Source of the DNA: an uncultured Sphingobacteriales bacterium
GTDB lineage: Bacteria; Bacteroidota; Bacteroidia; Chitinophagales; Chitinophagaceae
Direction: 5' to 3'
DNA: 64,000 nt
NCBI GenBank assembly: GCA_937991535.1
Contig: CALKHN010000005.1
Span: 1-64,000, forward strand
Below are positions 27,193 to 35,793 of the stretch, one piece after another. The position numbers and the translations under genes were made by a program. Within the stretch, counting starts at the first letter, position 1, and each line of letters starts with the position of its first letter. Below the pieces are notes generated by a model, which saw only the letters and a program-made list of their open reading frames with translations, was not told where the DNA came from and made no database searches.

Positions 27193-27633
27193 TCAATTCA
27201 TCCTCTTTACAACCCCCAGAAACAGATTAATTATATAACTCAATTGCGTTACTAAAAGCAACATGATCAGAACCGGAACGATCATTTGAGGGTTAAGCCC
27301 TGTTTGAAAGGACAGCGCCATTGCTTCATTGGCGGCATTTTGACCGGAATAGCGAAAAAAGAGCAATACTATAAGCACAGTCAGCAACAATGTAATTACG
27401 ATGTGCACCCATATTAAAACGACAGAATATAAAAACCGCACAGTGGTCATATACAATATCCAGAAAAGCAATAAAAGCATAGCCATTGCCTTGAGCGTAT
27501 CGGCATAACTTAATGTGTAAGAAGCGCCCTGCACCGGCAGATCCATTGGATGATTGGCGGGGATAAAAGATAACATGATCAGCAAAACCGCTGCCAGGGC
27601 AAGCACATGATATGGTTTTGAAAGCAGGTTCAT
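27193..27633 (-). CDS. Four-helix integral membrane protein, unknown function
   Basis: A 146-residue protein with four strongly hydrophobic segments (about residues 8-25, 45-66, 68-92 and 115-140). A short extracytoplasmic loop after the first helix contains NHPMDLPVQG. It lies upstream of the amidohydrolase and PQQ dehydrogenase on the same strand (gap about 200 bases to the amidohydrolase start). I do not recognise the family; the size would suit a small quinone- or heme-associated subunit, but no histidine pattern proves it. Confidence 0.6.
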   Translation of the reverse strand: MNLLSKPYHVLALAAVLLIMLSFIPANHPMDLPVQGASYTLSYADTLKAMAMLLLLFWILYMTTVRFLYSVVLIWVHIVITLLLTVLIVLLFFRYSGQNAANEAMALSFQTGLNPQMIVPVLIMLLLVTQLSYIINLFLGVVKRMN

Positions 27634-27677
27634 TTTTCCATTTTCGTGATACGAAGAAACAAGAAACCATCAATAAA

Positions 27678-27710
27678 ACAAAAACCCACTCTACTTTCGC
27701 AGAATGGGTT
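27678..27710 (-). terminator. Terminator of fusA
   Basis: AACCCATTCT pairs over ten bases (one G-T) with AGAGTGGGTT, and T-rich sequence (TTTTGTTTT) follows on the minus strand. It begins 55 bases after the fusA stop. Confidence 0.8.
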
Positions 27711-27765
27711 ACTTATTAAAATGTATTTTTTATTTACCACTAACCACTTATTCACTCACCACTTA

Positions 27766-29910
27766 CTACGCCGTTACTTTTCCTTTCACCTTCGCAATTA
27801 CTTCCTCAGCAATATTATTAGGTGTAGGATTATAATGGCTGAATTCCATAGTAGACGTAGCACGACCGGAGGTTAATGAACGCAGTTGGGTTACGTAACC
27901 AAACATTTCGCTCAATGGCACTTTGGCTTTAATTACCTGCAGATTATTGCGGGTATCCATGCCTTCCAATATACCACGACGACGGTTAATATCGCCTGTT
28001 ACATCACCCATGTACTGATCGGGTGTTAGCACTTCTACCTTCATAATCGGTTCCAGCAGTACGGGTTTGGCTTTACGGCCTGCTTCACGGAAACCGGCTT
28101 TTGCGCAAAGTTCAAACGACATAGAGTCTGAATCCACATCATGATAACTACCATCAAACACACGCACCTTCATATTCTGTACCGGGTAATTGGCCAAAAC
28201 CCCGTTACCCATGGAAGTTTCAAAGCCTTTTTGTATTGCAGGAACAAATTCCCGCGGAATGGATCCACCGAAAATATCGTTTACGAACTGGAACGATTTA
28301 CCCGGGTTTTCATTGATCCACTCTTCATCAGCGGGTCCAATTTCAAACACGATATCAGCGAACTTACCCCTACCGCCGGTTTGTTTTTTCAACACTTCGC
28401 GGTGTTCAACTTTAGTGTTGAACGCTTCTTTGTATGCCACCTGCGGCGCACCCTGGTTCACCTCTACTTTAAATTCGCGGCGCATACGGTCTATAATAAT
28501 TTCCAGGTGCAGTTCACCCATTCCGCGCAGGATAGTTTGTCCGGTATCTTCATCGGTATTTACCCGCAGCGTGGGATCCTCTTCCACCAGCTTACCTATT
28601 GCTATGCCCATCTTATCAACATCAACCTGTGTTTTAGGTTCTATTGCGATCGCAATAACCGGTTCAGGGATAAACATGTTTTCAAGCGTAATGGGATGGT
28701 CTTCATCGCAAAGCGTATCACCTGTTTTAATCTCTTTAAAACCTACCGCCGCACCAATATCGCCAGCTTCAATAAAGTCAACCGGGTTTTGCTTATTGGC
28801 AAACATTTTCATAATACGGCTGATCCGCTCTTTCTTGCCGCTTCTTACGTTCAATACATAAGAACCTGCATCTAAGTGCCCCGAATACACACGGAAGAAT
28901 GCAAGACGTCCCACAAAAGGATCGGTCATGATCTTAAACGCCAGTGCAGCGAAAGGTTCTTTAGCATCAGGCTTACGTACCTCTGTTTCACCGGTATCCG
29001 GATTGGTTCCCTCTATTGCATCAATGTCAACAGGTGAAGGAAGATAACGGCAAACGGCATCTAATGCAGTTTGTACCCCTTTGTTTTTAAAGGACGAACC
29101 ACACATCATAGGCACAATAGTAAGGTCAATGGTAGCTTTACGAATAGCAGTATGCATTTCGTCTGCTGTGATGCTGCCAGGGTCATCGAAGAATTTCTCC
29201 ATCAGGTTATCATCATACTCGGCAACGGCTTCTACCAGATGACCACGCCATTCATTCGCCTCTTCCAGGATATCGGCAGGCACTTCAATTTCATCAAAGG
29301 TCATGCCCTCTGTTTCATTGTGCCAGATGATTCCTTTCATCCTGATAAGATCTACCACCCCTTTAAAATTATCTTCAGCACCTATGGGCAATTGCAGAGG
29401 AACCGCTTTTGCGCCCAGCATTTCCCTTACCTGCTTTACAACATTTAAAAAGTCAGCACCTGCACGATCCATCTTATTCACAAATCCTATACGCGGAACT
29501 TTATAACGGTTCGCCTGGCGCCAAACGGTTTCACTCTGGGGCTCCACGCCATCCACAGCCGAAAACAAGGCGATCAGTCCATCCAGTACGCGCATGGAGC
29601 GTTCCACTTCCACGGTAAAATCCACGTGACCAGGAGTATCAATGATATTGAAGCTGTATTTTTTTGTGTCGGCAGTTGGCTTCCCGTTTACCGTAGGGAA
29701 TGCCCATTGGCAACTTACGGCTGCAGAGGTAATCGTAATCCCTCTTTCCTTTTCCTGTTCCATCCAGTCGGTTGTAGCACCACCTTCATGCACCTCACCA
29801 GTTTTGTGTATCATTCCGGTATAGCGCAGGATACGCTCCGTAGTGGTGGTTTTACCGGCATCAATATGTGCCGCAATACCAAAGTTTCTCTGAAGTTTTA
29901 AGTCTGCCAT
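27766..29910 (-). CDS. fusA: Elongation factor G
   Basis: EF-G is the GTPase that moves the ribosome one codon along after peptide bond formation. The product is 714 residues from the ATG at 29910 (MADLKLQRNFGIAAHID); the longer frame to 29988 runs across the 5' leader. The G1 loop AHIDAGKTTTTERIL, G2/G3 region (ERGITITSAA, IDTPGHVDFTVEVERSMR) and G4 NKMDRAGAD are all present, followed by domains II-V (GMGELHLEIIIDRM in domain III, and QIVAKVPLSEMFGY-like sequence near the end). In most Bacteroidota fusA follows rpsG; here it lies 2.4 kb away, with an oppositely oriented dehydrogenase and a DUF2490 gene between. It has its own promoter (29996-30024). Confidence 0.98.
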   Translation of the reverse strand: MADLKLQRNFGIAAHIDAGKTTTTERILRYTGMIHKTGEVHEGGATTDWMEQEKERGITITSAAVSCQWAFPTVNGKPTADTKKYSFNIIDTPGHVDFTVEVERSMRVLDGLIALFSAVDGVEPQSETVWRQANRYKVPRIGFVNKMDRAGADFLNVVKQVREMLGAKAVPLQLPIGAEDNFKGVVDLIRMKGIIWHNETEGMTFDEIEVPADILEEANEWRGHLVEAVAEYDDNLMEKFFDDPGSITADEMHTAIRKATIDLTIVPMMCGSSFKNKGVQTALDAVCRYLPSPVDIDAIEGTNPDTGETEVRKPDAKEPFAALAFKIMTDPFVGRLAFFRVYSGHLDAGSYVLNVRSGKKERISRIMKMFANKQNPVDFIEAGDIGAAVGFKEIKTGDTLCDEDHPITLENMFIPEPVIAIAIEPKTQVDVDKMGIAIGKLVEEDPTLRVNTDEDTGQTILRGMGELHLEIIIDRMRREFKVEVNQGAPQVAYKEAFNTKVEHREVLKKQTGGRGKFADIVFEIGPADEEWINENPGKSFQFVNDIFGGSIPREFVPAIQKGFETSMGNGVLANYPVQNMKVRVFDGSYHDVDSDSMSFELCAKAGFREAGRKAKPVLLEPIMKVEVLTPDQYMGDVTGDINRRRGILEGMDTRNNLQVIKAKVPLSEMFGYVTQLRSLTSGRATSTMEFSHYNPTPNNIAEEVIAKVKGKVTA

Positions 29911-30247
29911 CTTATTGGGATTAAATATTTTTTTATTTTTAATATAAATTAAGAGAAATTCTCCAACTATATTTTTTTTGAGGCGCAAAGGTAGCGAAAT
30001 TAGTGTGAAAACAATAGCAGGACAACTGTAAAAATTTATACCGAAAAACAGGCAAAGCCGTGGCGGGGTTTGGTAACTTTATAGCATATTGTTAATCATA
30101 ACCCTGCAATTACTAAAAACAATTCATGCTTTCTGATTGTATCTAAAATACCGAATCAACTCAACTATACAACCATTTATAATAAGGAGGCAGGCAGCAG
30201 CAGGGAAACAATTATCAGGATGAAACAATTTTAGAAAGGAAATAGGC
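29911..30247. other. Intergenic region between divergent fusA and the NADH dehydrogenase
   Basis: It holds the fusA leader and promoter on the left. To the right are about 220 bases before the dehydrogenase ATG, with no recognised element apart from a purine-rich AAGGAAATAGG just ahead of that ATG. Confidence 0.5.
29996..30024 (-). promoter_or_regulatory. Promoter of fusA
   Basis: On the minus strand TTG, an 18-base spacer and TACCTTTG match the Bacteroidota consensus. The expected mRNA start leaves an 80-base AT-rich leader. The same -7 octamer serves rpsL. Confidence 0.65.
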
Positions 30248-31522
30248 ATGACAACAAAAAAAATACTAATCATAGGCGGAGGATTTGCAGGCATAAATCT
30301 GGCCAAACACCTGTCAAAACATGGGGAATTCAACATTACGGTGGCAGATAAAAATAACTACAATTTTTTTCCGCCCCTCCTTTACCAGGTAGCAACAGGG
30401 TTTTTGGAGGCCTCTAACATCAGCTACCCGTTCCGCAAAATGTTTCAGGACAAAAAAAACATCCGGTTCAGGATGGGAGAACTATTGAAAGTGATCCCTG
30501 AAGAAAACAAGGTGGTGCTGTCATCGGGTGAAATTGAGTATGATTACCTGGTATTGGCAACCGGAACCGAAAGCAATTATTTTGGAATGGAGAATGTGAA
30601 GAAGAATGCCATTCCCATGAAAACGGTTAATGATGCCCTGGAGATGCGGAATTACCTGTTGCAGCAGTTAGAAATCGCTACGATTACCACCGATAAAGCA
30701 GAAAGGGAAAAATTAACTACCATTGTTATTGCCGGCGGCGGCCCAACAGGAGTGGAAGTGTCGGGTATGCTGGCTGAAATGAGGAAGTTTATTATCCGGA
30801 AAGACTATCCTGAGTTCAAAGGAACAAAAGATCAAAGCTATATTTACCTGATTGACGGCAGCGCCCAGTTACTCTCGCCCATGACCCAGCAATCACAGAA
30901 AGACACTTATAACACCTTAGCGAAACTGGGAGTAAAAATTAAGCTGAACATACAGGTAAAAGATTATGTAGATGACACAGTCATCCTGTCTAACGGAGAA
31001 CATATTCAAACGAAAACATTGATCTGGGCTGCCGGTGTTTCCGCGAAAGTAGTGGATGGCATTTCTGCCACTTCCTACGGAAGATTCAGGCGGCTTTTAA
31101 CCGATGAATTCAATAAAGTGCAGGGTACCTCTAATATATATGCAATTGGTGATACATGCCTGCAAACCACCGATCCCGGTTTCCCGCAAGGACATCCGCA
31201 GGTAGCACAGGTAGCTTTGCAACAGGGGAAAAATGCCGCCATTAATTTCAAAAAAATGGCGGCCCAAAAAGAACTCCGCCCATTTCGCTACACAGACAAA
31301 GGCACCATGGCTATTATAGGCCGAAACAAAGCGGTTGCAGATATACCCAAGCCCACGCTGCATTTTAAAGGATTTATAGCCTGGTTCTTATGGTTGTTCA
31401 TTCACCTTACTTCATTGATAACCTATCGAAATAAGATAACCACCCTTTATAACTGGATGATCGCCTATTTTACAAAGGACCAGGCGCTCAGAATGATTAT
31501 AAGACCTTTGAAAAAAGAATAG
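30248..31522 (+). CDS. NAD(P)/FAD-dependent oxidoreductase, NDH-2 type
   Basis: The 424-residue enzyme fits the non-proton-pumping NADH:quinone oxidoreductases that pass electrons from NADH to quinone on the inner face of the membrane. The N-terminal FAD-binding motif is IIGGGFAGINLAKHL and a second dinucleotide fold is IAGGGPTGVEVSGML. The late FAD contact is IYAIGDTC, followed by PQVAQVALQQGKNAA, a typical NDH-2 stretch. The C-terminal 50 residues contain an amphipathic/hydrophobic segment (FIAWFLWLFIHLTSL) that anchors the enzyme to the membrane. It stands alone between fusA and a DUF2490 gene, in opposite orientation to both. Confidence 0.93.
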   Translation: MTTKKILIIGGGFAGINLAKHLSKHGEFNITVADKNNYNFFPPLLYQVATGFLEASNISYPFRKMFQDKKNIRFRMGELLKVIPEENKVVLSSGEIEYDYLVLATGTESNYFGMENVKKNAIPMKTVNDALEMRNYLLQQLEIATITTDKAEREKLTTIVIAGGGPTGVEVSGMLAEMRKFIIRKDYPEFKGTKDQSYIYLIDGSAQLLSPMTQQSQKDTYNTLAKLGVKIKLNIQVKDYVDDTVILSNGEHIQTKTLIWAAGVSAKVVDGISATSYGRFRRLLTDEFNKVQGTSNIYAIGDTCLQTTDPGFPQGHPQVAQVALQQGKNAAINFKKMAAQKELRPFRYTDKGTMAIIGRNKAVADIPKPTLHFKGFIAWFLWLFIHLTSLITYRNKITTLYNWMIAYFTKDQALRMIIRPLKKE

Positions 31523-31530
31523 CAAATAAC

Positions 31531-32238
31531 CTAGTCCATTAAATTCGGGATTCTTTCACTATCGCCATCATATTCAAACTGCAGCATAAGCGAAAATTGA
31601 AGGAAATTTTTTCCACCCCGCTTGTCAAGTGAATAATTATACTGGTTTACCCATCCCATCTGCACTGTAGTAACAGGACTTAAGATATAACCTGCACCCG
31701 CAAAAAACCTGTTGCGTTCAAAATGGGGAATCTTATTATTTAGAAAAACTTCATCGTATGCATTCAAATACAGTGTTCCGGGCACAAGTTTGGCAGCATT
31801 TAGGGGCAGCATTGCATTTAAACGGTAACGAAAACGGTTCCGGTAGCCATCGGTCATCCATTTTTGCTCGGCACGGTAGCGGTGTTCAATTTTCAGGCGA
31901 TCCAGGTACTGATTCATGGTAAGCTGCTGCCAGATCCTAAACTCTTCATTATCAATTGGTTTAGCAAAATTGCCTTCGTTGGCATAAGTTGCGTACCTGC
32001 CAACACCAACCAAAACTGAAAAATTGCTATTGATGCTATAGCTTGCACCGCCCTTGACTTCATAATAAAAAAAGTTGTCAAAAAATTGGTTTGACCTGGC
32101 CTGCAATTCTGCAAAAGCCTCCCATCTGTTGCTCAGGCTTAACTGCGCATTCATCACATGCCAGGAGCCCATATCTTTGTTTTGAGAAAAAGCAAAATCG
32201 GAGAGCAGTAAAGCAATTATTGCGATCGTTAATTTCAT
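31531..32238 (-). CDS. DUF2490 family outer-membrane beta-barrel-like protein
   Basis: A 235-residue exported protein with signal peptide (IALLLSDFAFSQ) and then alternating amphipathic strands (RWEAFAELQAR, FFYYEVKGGASYSI, YRNRFRYRLNAML, YLNAYDEVFLN). It ends in aromatic strand-like sequence (FLQFSLMLQFEYDGD). This pattern and length match DUF2490, predicted to form a small outer-membrane barrel; the function is unknown. It ends eight bases from the convergent dehydrogenase gene and starts downstream of rpsG in the same direction, but the rpsG terminator separates them. Confidence 0.82.
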   Translation of the reverse strand: MKLTIAIIALLLSDFAFSQNKDMGSWHVMNAQLSLSNRWEAFAELQARSNQFFDNFFYYEVKGGASYSINSNFSVLVGVGRYATYANEGNFAKPIDNEEFRIWQQLTMNQYLDRLKIEHRYRAEQKWMTDGYRNRFRYRLNAMLPLNAAKLVPGTLYLNAYDEVFLNNKIPHFERNRFFAGAGYILSPVTTVQMGWVNQYNYSLDKRGGKNFLQFSLMLQFEYDGDSERIPNLMD

Positions 32239-32289
32239 ACCGATTGTTTACAAAATCACGGTGCGGAGGATAGTGAATGGTAAATAAAA

Positions 32290-32315
32290 ACCCTGCCGCA
32301 AAAAAACAGCAGGGT
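32290..32315 (-). terminator. Terminator of rpsL-rpsG
   Basis: ACCCTGC and GCAGGGT form a perfect seven-base stem, and the minus strand continues with TTTTTATTT. It lies 22 bases after the rpsG stop and separates it from the DUF2490 gene. Confidence 0.75.
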
Positions 32316-32336
32316 ATAAAATTATTAAAAATGACT

Positions 32337-32804
32337 TTATATTCTGAAATGGGCAAATGCTTTGTTGGCATCGGCCATGCGGTGTGTGTCTTCCTTCTTT
32401 TTAAAAGCAGCACCTTCACCTTTACTTGCGGCTACTATTTCATTGGCTAATTTATCTGCCATTGTTTTTCCGTTCCTGTCCCGGCTATAGCGTATAAGCC
32501 ATTTGATGCTAAGCGATATCTTGCGGTCGGGGCGAACTTCAGCAGGAATCTGAAAAGTTGCTCCACCAATTCTGCGGCTGCGTACTTCCACACCCGGGGT
32601 TACATTGTTCAGCGCACGTTTCCATATTTCATACCCATTTTCACCGGAAATTTTTGAAACACGGTCAATCGCGTTATAAAAAATATCGTAAGCAGTGCTT
32701 TTTTTGCCGCCCCACATTAAATTATTTACAAAACGGGTAACCAGTTTGTCGTTAAACTTTGGATCGGGTGCTAATGGTAATTTTTTGGCTTGTGCTTTAC
32801 GCAT
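32337..32804 (-). CDS. rpsG: 30S ribosomal protein S7
   Basis: S7 nucleates assembly of the 30S head and lines the mRNA exit. The 155 residues begin MRKAQAKKLPLAPDPK and carry the S7 core (KLVTRFVNNLMWGGKKSTAY, NVTPGVEVRSRRIGGATF, PAEVRP) and the basic tail ending AHFRI. It is the second gene of an rpsL-rpsG transcript. fusA, its usual next neighbour, is displaced. Confidence 0.98.
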   Translation of the reverse strand: MRKAQAKKLPLAPDPKFNDKLVTRFVNNLMWGGKKSTAYDIFYNAIDRVSKISGENGYEIWKRALNNVTPGVEVRSRRIGGATFQIPAEVRPDRKISLSIKWLIRYSRDRNGKTMADKLANEIVAASKGEGAAFKKKEDTHRMADANKAFAHFRI

Positions 32805-32854
32805 TTTGGTTAAATATTATTACTCAATCAATTTATTAATTTATTTGCCTATTG

Positions 32855-33235
32855 CTATTTTTTAGCTTTTTCTCTTTTGGTACCGTACTTGGAACGGCTT
32901 TGTTTGCGATCTTTTACGCCCGCAGTATCTAAGCTACCTCTTACGATATGATAACGAACGCCTGGTAAATCTTTTACACGGCCACCCCTGATCAATACAA
33001 TAGAGTGTTCCTGTAAATTGTGCCCTTCCCCCGGGATATAGGCAATTACTTCAACCTTATTGGTTAAACGCACTTTTGCAACTTTACGCAAAGCGGAATT
33101 GGGCTTTTTAGGAGTGGTGGTATATACACGGGTACAAACACCACGACGCTGCGGACAGCTATCCAACGCCCTTGATTTGCTTTTTGCTCTGATGATTTCT
33201 CTACCTTTTCTAACTAATTGTTGTATTGTAGGCAT
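32855..33235 (-). CDS. rpsL: 30S ribosomal protein S12
   Basis: S12 controls decoding accuracy at the A site. The 126 residues include the conserved TTPKKPNSALRKVAKVRL (lysine at the classical streptomycin-resistance position is the wild type form) and IPGEGHNLQEHS. It is the first gene of the short str operon. A Bacteroidota promoter lies at 33260-33291. Confidence 0.98.
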   Translation of the reverse strand: MPTIQQLVRKGREIIRAKSKSRALDSCPQRRGVCTRVYTTTPKKPNSALRKVAKVRLTNKVEVIAYIPGEGHNLQEHSIVLIRGGRVKDLPGVRYHIVRGSLDTAGVKDRKQSRSKYGTKREKAKK

Positions 33236-33259
33236 TCTAACCTTTTATTTTTGGGAGGG

Positions 33260-33291
33260 CAAAGGTAAGCGGGTTGTTGGGAAAAACCAAA
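33260..33291 (-). promoter_or_regulatory. Promoter of rpsL-rpsG
   Basis: On the minus strand TTTG, 20 bases and then TACCTTTG fit the Bacteroidota -33/-7 consensus closely; the ATG is 24 bases further on. Confidence 0.7.
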
Positions 33292-33324
33292 ATTAATAAG
33301 TTCAAATTATTAAAAAACTGCCGG

Positions 33325-33456
33325 CTATTTAATTTGGCTGGTTACCAGCACATTATCAGCTTCCTCCTTAGTGTTAATTACAGCGTCAAAAGCGATCCTG
33401 TCCTGGCGGTAAGGTTCAATTAAGGAAATCGTTAACCTGGCATCTCCGTCTTTCAA
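33325..33456 (-). pseudogene. Short coding remnant downstream of ilvE
   Basis: A 43-codon frame has protein-like composition (contains ARLTISLIEPYRQDRI and ends VTSQIK) and a proper stop. It has no ATG: a stop codon lies two codons ahead of its only candidate start, a TTG. It is best read as the 3' end of a lost gene. No family is recognised. Confidence 0.35.
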
Positions 33457-33515
33457 TGCCTAAAAAAAGCCACAATTCATGGATTTCGTTTATTCGCGAC
33501 TTTGTTTCCTAAAAC

Positions 33516-34580
33516 CTACACAGGAAACATCCAATGGTGCGTATCCGGCAACTTACTTTGACGGATACCGTTGAGTTTTTTCTTTATTTCCGCACTCAGC
33601 GTCCAATCCTTCTCACTGAATTCCATTACATAATCCTGGTATTTTAATTTCTGTATCATCGCAACAGTGGCTGCGGTTCCAGTACCAAATACTTCCTGCA
33701 GCCTTCCCTCTTTATGCGCTTTAATCACTTCATCAATATTAATGCGACGTTCTTCCACCTGTATATTCATTTCTTTTAAAATGGTAATTACACTATTGCG
33801 GGTTACACCATTCAATATCGTTTCTTCTTCAAGAGAAGGCGTTATGGCAGTACGATCAATAATAAAGAACACATTCATCATTCCCACTTCCTGCAGCCAT
33901 TTGTGTTCAAACGCATCCGTCCATAGCACCTGGTCGTAGCCCTGCTTTTGGGCTTCTGTGGCGGCCAGCATGCTGCCTCCATAATTACCGGCATTTTTAG
34001 CAAACCCAACACCTCCCGGAGCTGCACGGGTGTATCTTTCTTCTACATAAATATTCATTGGCTTGGGAAAATAAGGACCGGTGGGACTTAGGATAATAAG
34101 AAATTTATATTTCTGGGAAGGCCGAACGCCCAGCATGGTATCGGTAGAAAACATAAATGGCCTGATATACAGGGAATGCTCCTTTTTAGCAGGTATCCAT
34201 TTTTTATCTAATTCAATGAGACGGCGCATGCCTTCAATAAAAAGTTCTTCAGGCACTTTAGGCATATTCATCCTTTCGGCAGATATATTAAAGCGCCTGT
34301 AATTATCATAAGGTCTGAATATAAAAGCGTTGCCTTCTTCATCTTTATACGCTTTAATGCCTTCAAAAATTGCCTGCCCATAATGCAATGCAGCCAATGA
34401 GGGCTCCAGCAATAGAGGCTGGTAAGGCTTAATCTCCACATTTGTCCACCTGCCATTCTCATATTCTGCTTCCAGCATATGATCTGTAAAGTATTTTCCA
34501 AAAGGCAGGTTTTCCATATCTATATCCTGCAACTTACTCCTTTCTATTTTTGTAACCTGAATATCCATCGCGGCAGTCAT
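33516..34580 (-). CDS. ilvE: Branched-chain amino acid aminotransferase
   Basis: This PLP enzyme performs the last step of valine, leucine and isoleucine synthesis, transferring an amino group from glutamate to the 2-oxo acid. The 354 residues match the fold-type IV group: HYGQAIFEGIKAY near residue 85, and the PLP lysine in GGVGFAKNAGNYGGSM. NVFFII and TPSLEEETILNGVTRNSV, the cofactor-phosphate region, come next, and GTGTAATVAMI closes the site. The start may be the ATG at 34580 or the one four codons on (34568). The gene appears to be a single unit. Confidence 0.96.
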   Translation of the reverse strand: MTAAMDIQVTKIERSKLQDIDMENLPFGKYFTDHMLEAEYENGRWTNVEIKPYQPLLLEPSLAALHYGQAIFEGIKAYKDEEGNAFIFRPYDNYRRFNISAERMNMPKVPEELFIEGMRRLIELDKKWIPAKKEHSLYIRPFMFSTDTMLGVRPSQKYKFLIILSPTGPYFPKPMNIYVEERYTRAAPGGVGFAKNAGNYGGSMLAATEAQKQGYDQVLWTDAFEHKWLQEVGMMNVFFIIDRTAITPSLEEETILNGVTRNSVITILKEMNIQVEERRINIDEVIKAHKEGRLQEVFGTGTAATVAMIQKLKYQDYVMEFSEKDWTLSAEIKKKLNGIRQSKLPDTHHWMFPV

Positions 34581-34587
34581 AAAACAC

Positions 34588-34595
34588 TATTTTTG
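34588..34595 (+). promoter_or_regulatory. Possible -7 element for the 34647 gene
   Basis: TATTTTTG fits TAnnTTTG, 51 bases before the ATG at 34647, in the gap to the divergent ilvE. No -33 match is evident. Confidence 0.3.
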
Positions 34596-34646
34596 TTGCA
34601 AAGAAACGAAAAAACTTTGTGGCCGGAGAGCCACTTGTCAATTTGT

Positions 34647-35144
34647 ATGAGCCTTAAAAGTGTAAAATTACCGGAAATCCTTATATCAAGCCTTTATACA
34701 GCTCCTCTTGTTTGTTTACAAAATATAGAAGATGCGCCCACTTCAACCACAACTGGTTTAAAATTTCTGGGGTCCAATCAAAAACAAATCACCATCCTGG
34801 TTAATGTAAGTGATGCTACTTATCTTACCGACAAATCGTTTGCTTTTTTAACCGGTATATTAAATGCCTGCAAACTGAATATGGCGGATGTTGCTGTTAT
34901 TAACATGAATCAATCCACAAACAATAATTACTTGAATCTTAACAGCATAACCCGGCCTAAAATCAAGCTTCTTTTTGGTATATCACCCCAGGAAATAGGT
35001 TTACCCATTCATTTCCCTCATTTCCAGGTGCAGCCCTATAACAATGTTATTTATTTATGTGCGCCGGATTTAAACAGCATTGAGGAAGACAAGTCGCTTA
35101 AAACTCAATTGTGGGCAGGCTTAAAGTCTGTTTTTCAACTTTAA
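34647..35144 (+). CDS. Hypothetical protein upstream of the XTP/dITP pyrophosphatase
   Basis: The product has 165 residues from the ATG at 34647. The longer open frame begins inside the divergent ilvE gene and is rejected. It is soluble with no signal peptide. The pattern is a mixed alpha/beta fold: ITILVNVSDATYLTD, FLTGILNACKLNMADVAVINM, KIKLLFGISPQEIGLPI and VIYLCAPDL. The strand-loop layout and short length bring DNA polymerase III psi-like or uracil-DNA-glycosylase-like folds to mind, but I cannot establish either. It stops 12 bases before the pyrophosphatase start, so the two are probably one operon, which hints at a nucleotide- or DNA-related role. Confidence 0.7.
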   Translation: MSLKSVKLPEILISSLYTAPLVCLQNIEDAPTSTTTGLKFLGSNQKQITILVNVSDATYLTDKSFAFLTGILNACKLNMADVAVINMNQSTNNNYLNLNSITRPKIKLLFGISPQEIGLPIHFPHFQVQPYNNVIYLCAPDLNSIEEDKSLKTQLWAGLKSVFQL

Positions 35145-35156
35145 TGCAATCCCAGT

Positions 35157-35735
35157 ATGCAAAAACTTATTTTCGCTACGAATAACGCACATAAAGCAGA
35201 AGAGATTCGTTCTGTGCTTGAAGGGAGGTTTACTATAATAACCCTCAAAGAAGCAGGCATAGATATGGATATTCCGGAACCTTTTGATACATTGGAAGAA
35301 AATGCACGGCAGAAAGCTACTACAGTTTATAATTTAACGGGGATAAGCTGTTTCGGGGAAGATACAGGCCTGGAAACAAGTGCCCTGAATGGTGAACCAG
35401 GCGTTAGAAGTGCAAGGTATGCGGGGGAGGAAAGAGATTTTACTGCTAATATTGAAAAATTGCTGGATCAGTTGAAAGACAAAACGGACAGAACCGCCCG
35501 GTTTAAAACTATTATTTCATTACTACTTGATGGTGTTGAGTACCAGTTTGAAGGCATCTGTGAAGGCAGTATTATCACGCAACCCCGGGGAGAAAACGGC
35601 TTTGGCTACGACCCGGTATTTATACCACGTAACGCCGGGTATACCTTTGCCGAAATGTCTTTGAAAGAAAAGAATCAATACAGCCATAGGGTAAAAGCAA
35701 TGGAACAACTGATACGGTTTCTAATAAAAAAATAA
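35157..35735 (+). CDS. XTP/dITP diphosphatase (non-canonical purine NTP pyrophosphatase, RdgB/HAM1)
   Basis: The enzyme hydrolyses dITP, XTP and related deaminated purine nucleotides to monophosphates, keeping them out of DNA and RNA. Its 192 residues show the family order: LIFATNNAHKAEEI at the N-terminus (phosphate binding), TLEENARQKA, GEDTGLETSALNGEPGVRSARYAG (the central signature, of which the DTGL and RSARYAG parts are key), then GFGYDPVF and SHRVKAMEQL at the end. Length and motifs are complete. Confidence 0.95.
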   Translation: MQKLIFATNNAHKAEEIRSVLEGRFTIITLKEAGIDMDIPEPFDTLEENARQKATTVYNLTGISCFGEDTGLETSALNGEPGVRSARYAGEERDFTANIEKLLDQLKDKTDRTARFKTIISLLLDGVEYQFEGICEGSIITQPRGENGFGYDPVFIPRNAGYTFAEMSLKEKNQYSHRVKAMEQLIRFLIKK

Positions 35736-35793
35736 TTGTGTTACCGCATTGGAACAAAACAGAATAGGAGCATATTAATCTTTATACGATTAA

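Noticed and set aside
28141..28875. 244-codon frame opposite fusA
   Set aside because: It lies wholly antisense to the EF-G coding sequence and has the composition expected of a shadow frame; EF-G motifs are complete on the other strand.
34479..34646. N-terminal extension of the 34647 gene
   Set aside because: It would begin inside the divergent ilvE coding region and lacks a credible start context; the ATG at 34647 follows a possible promoter element.
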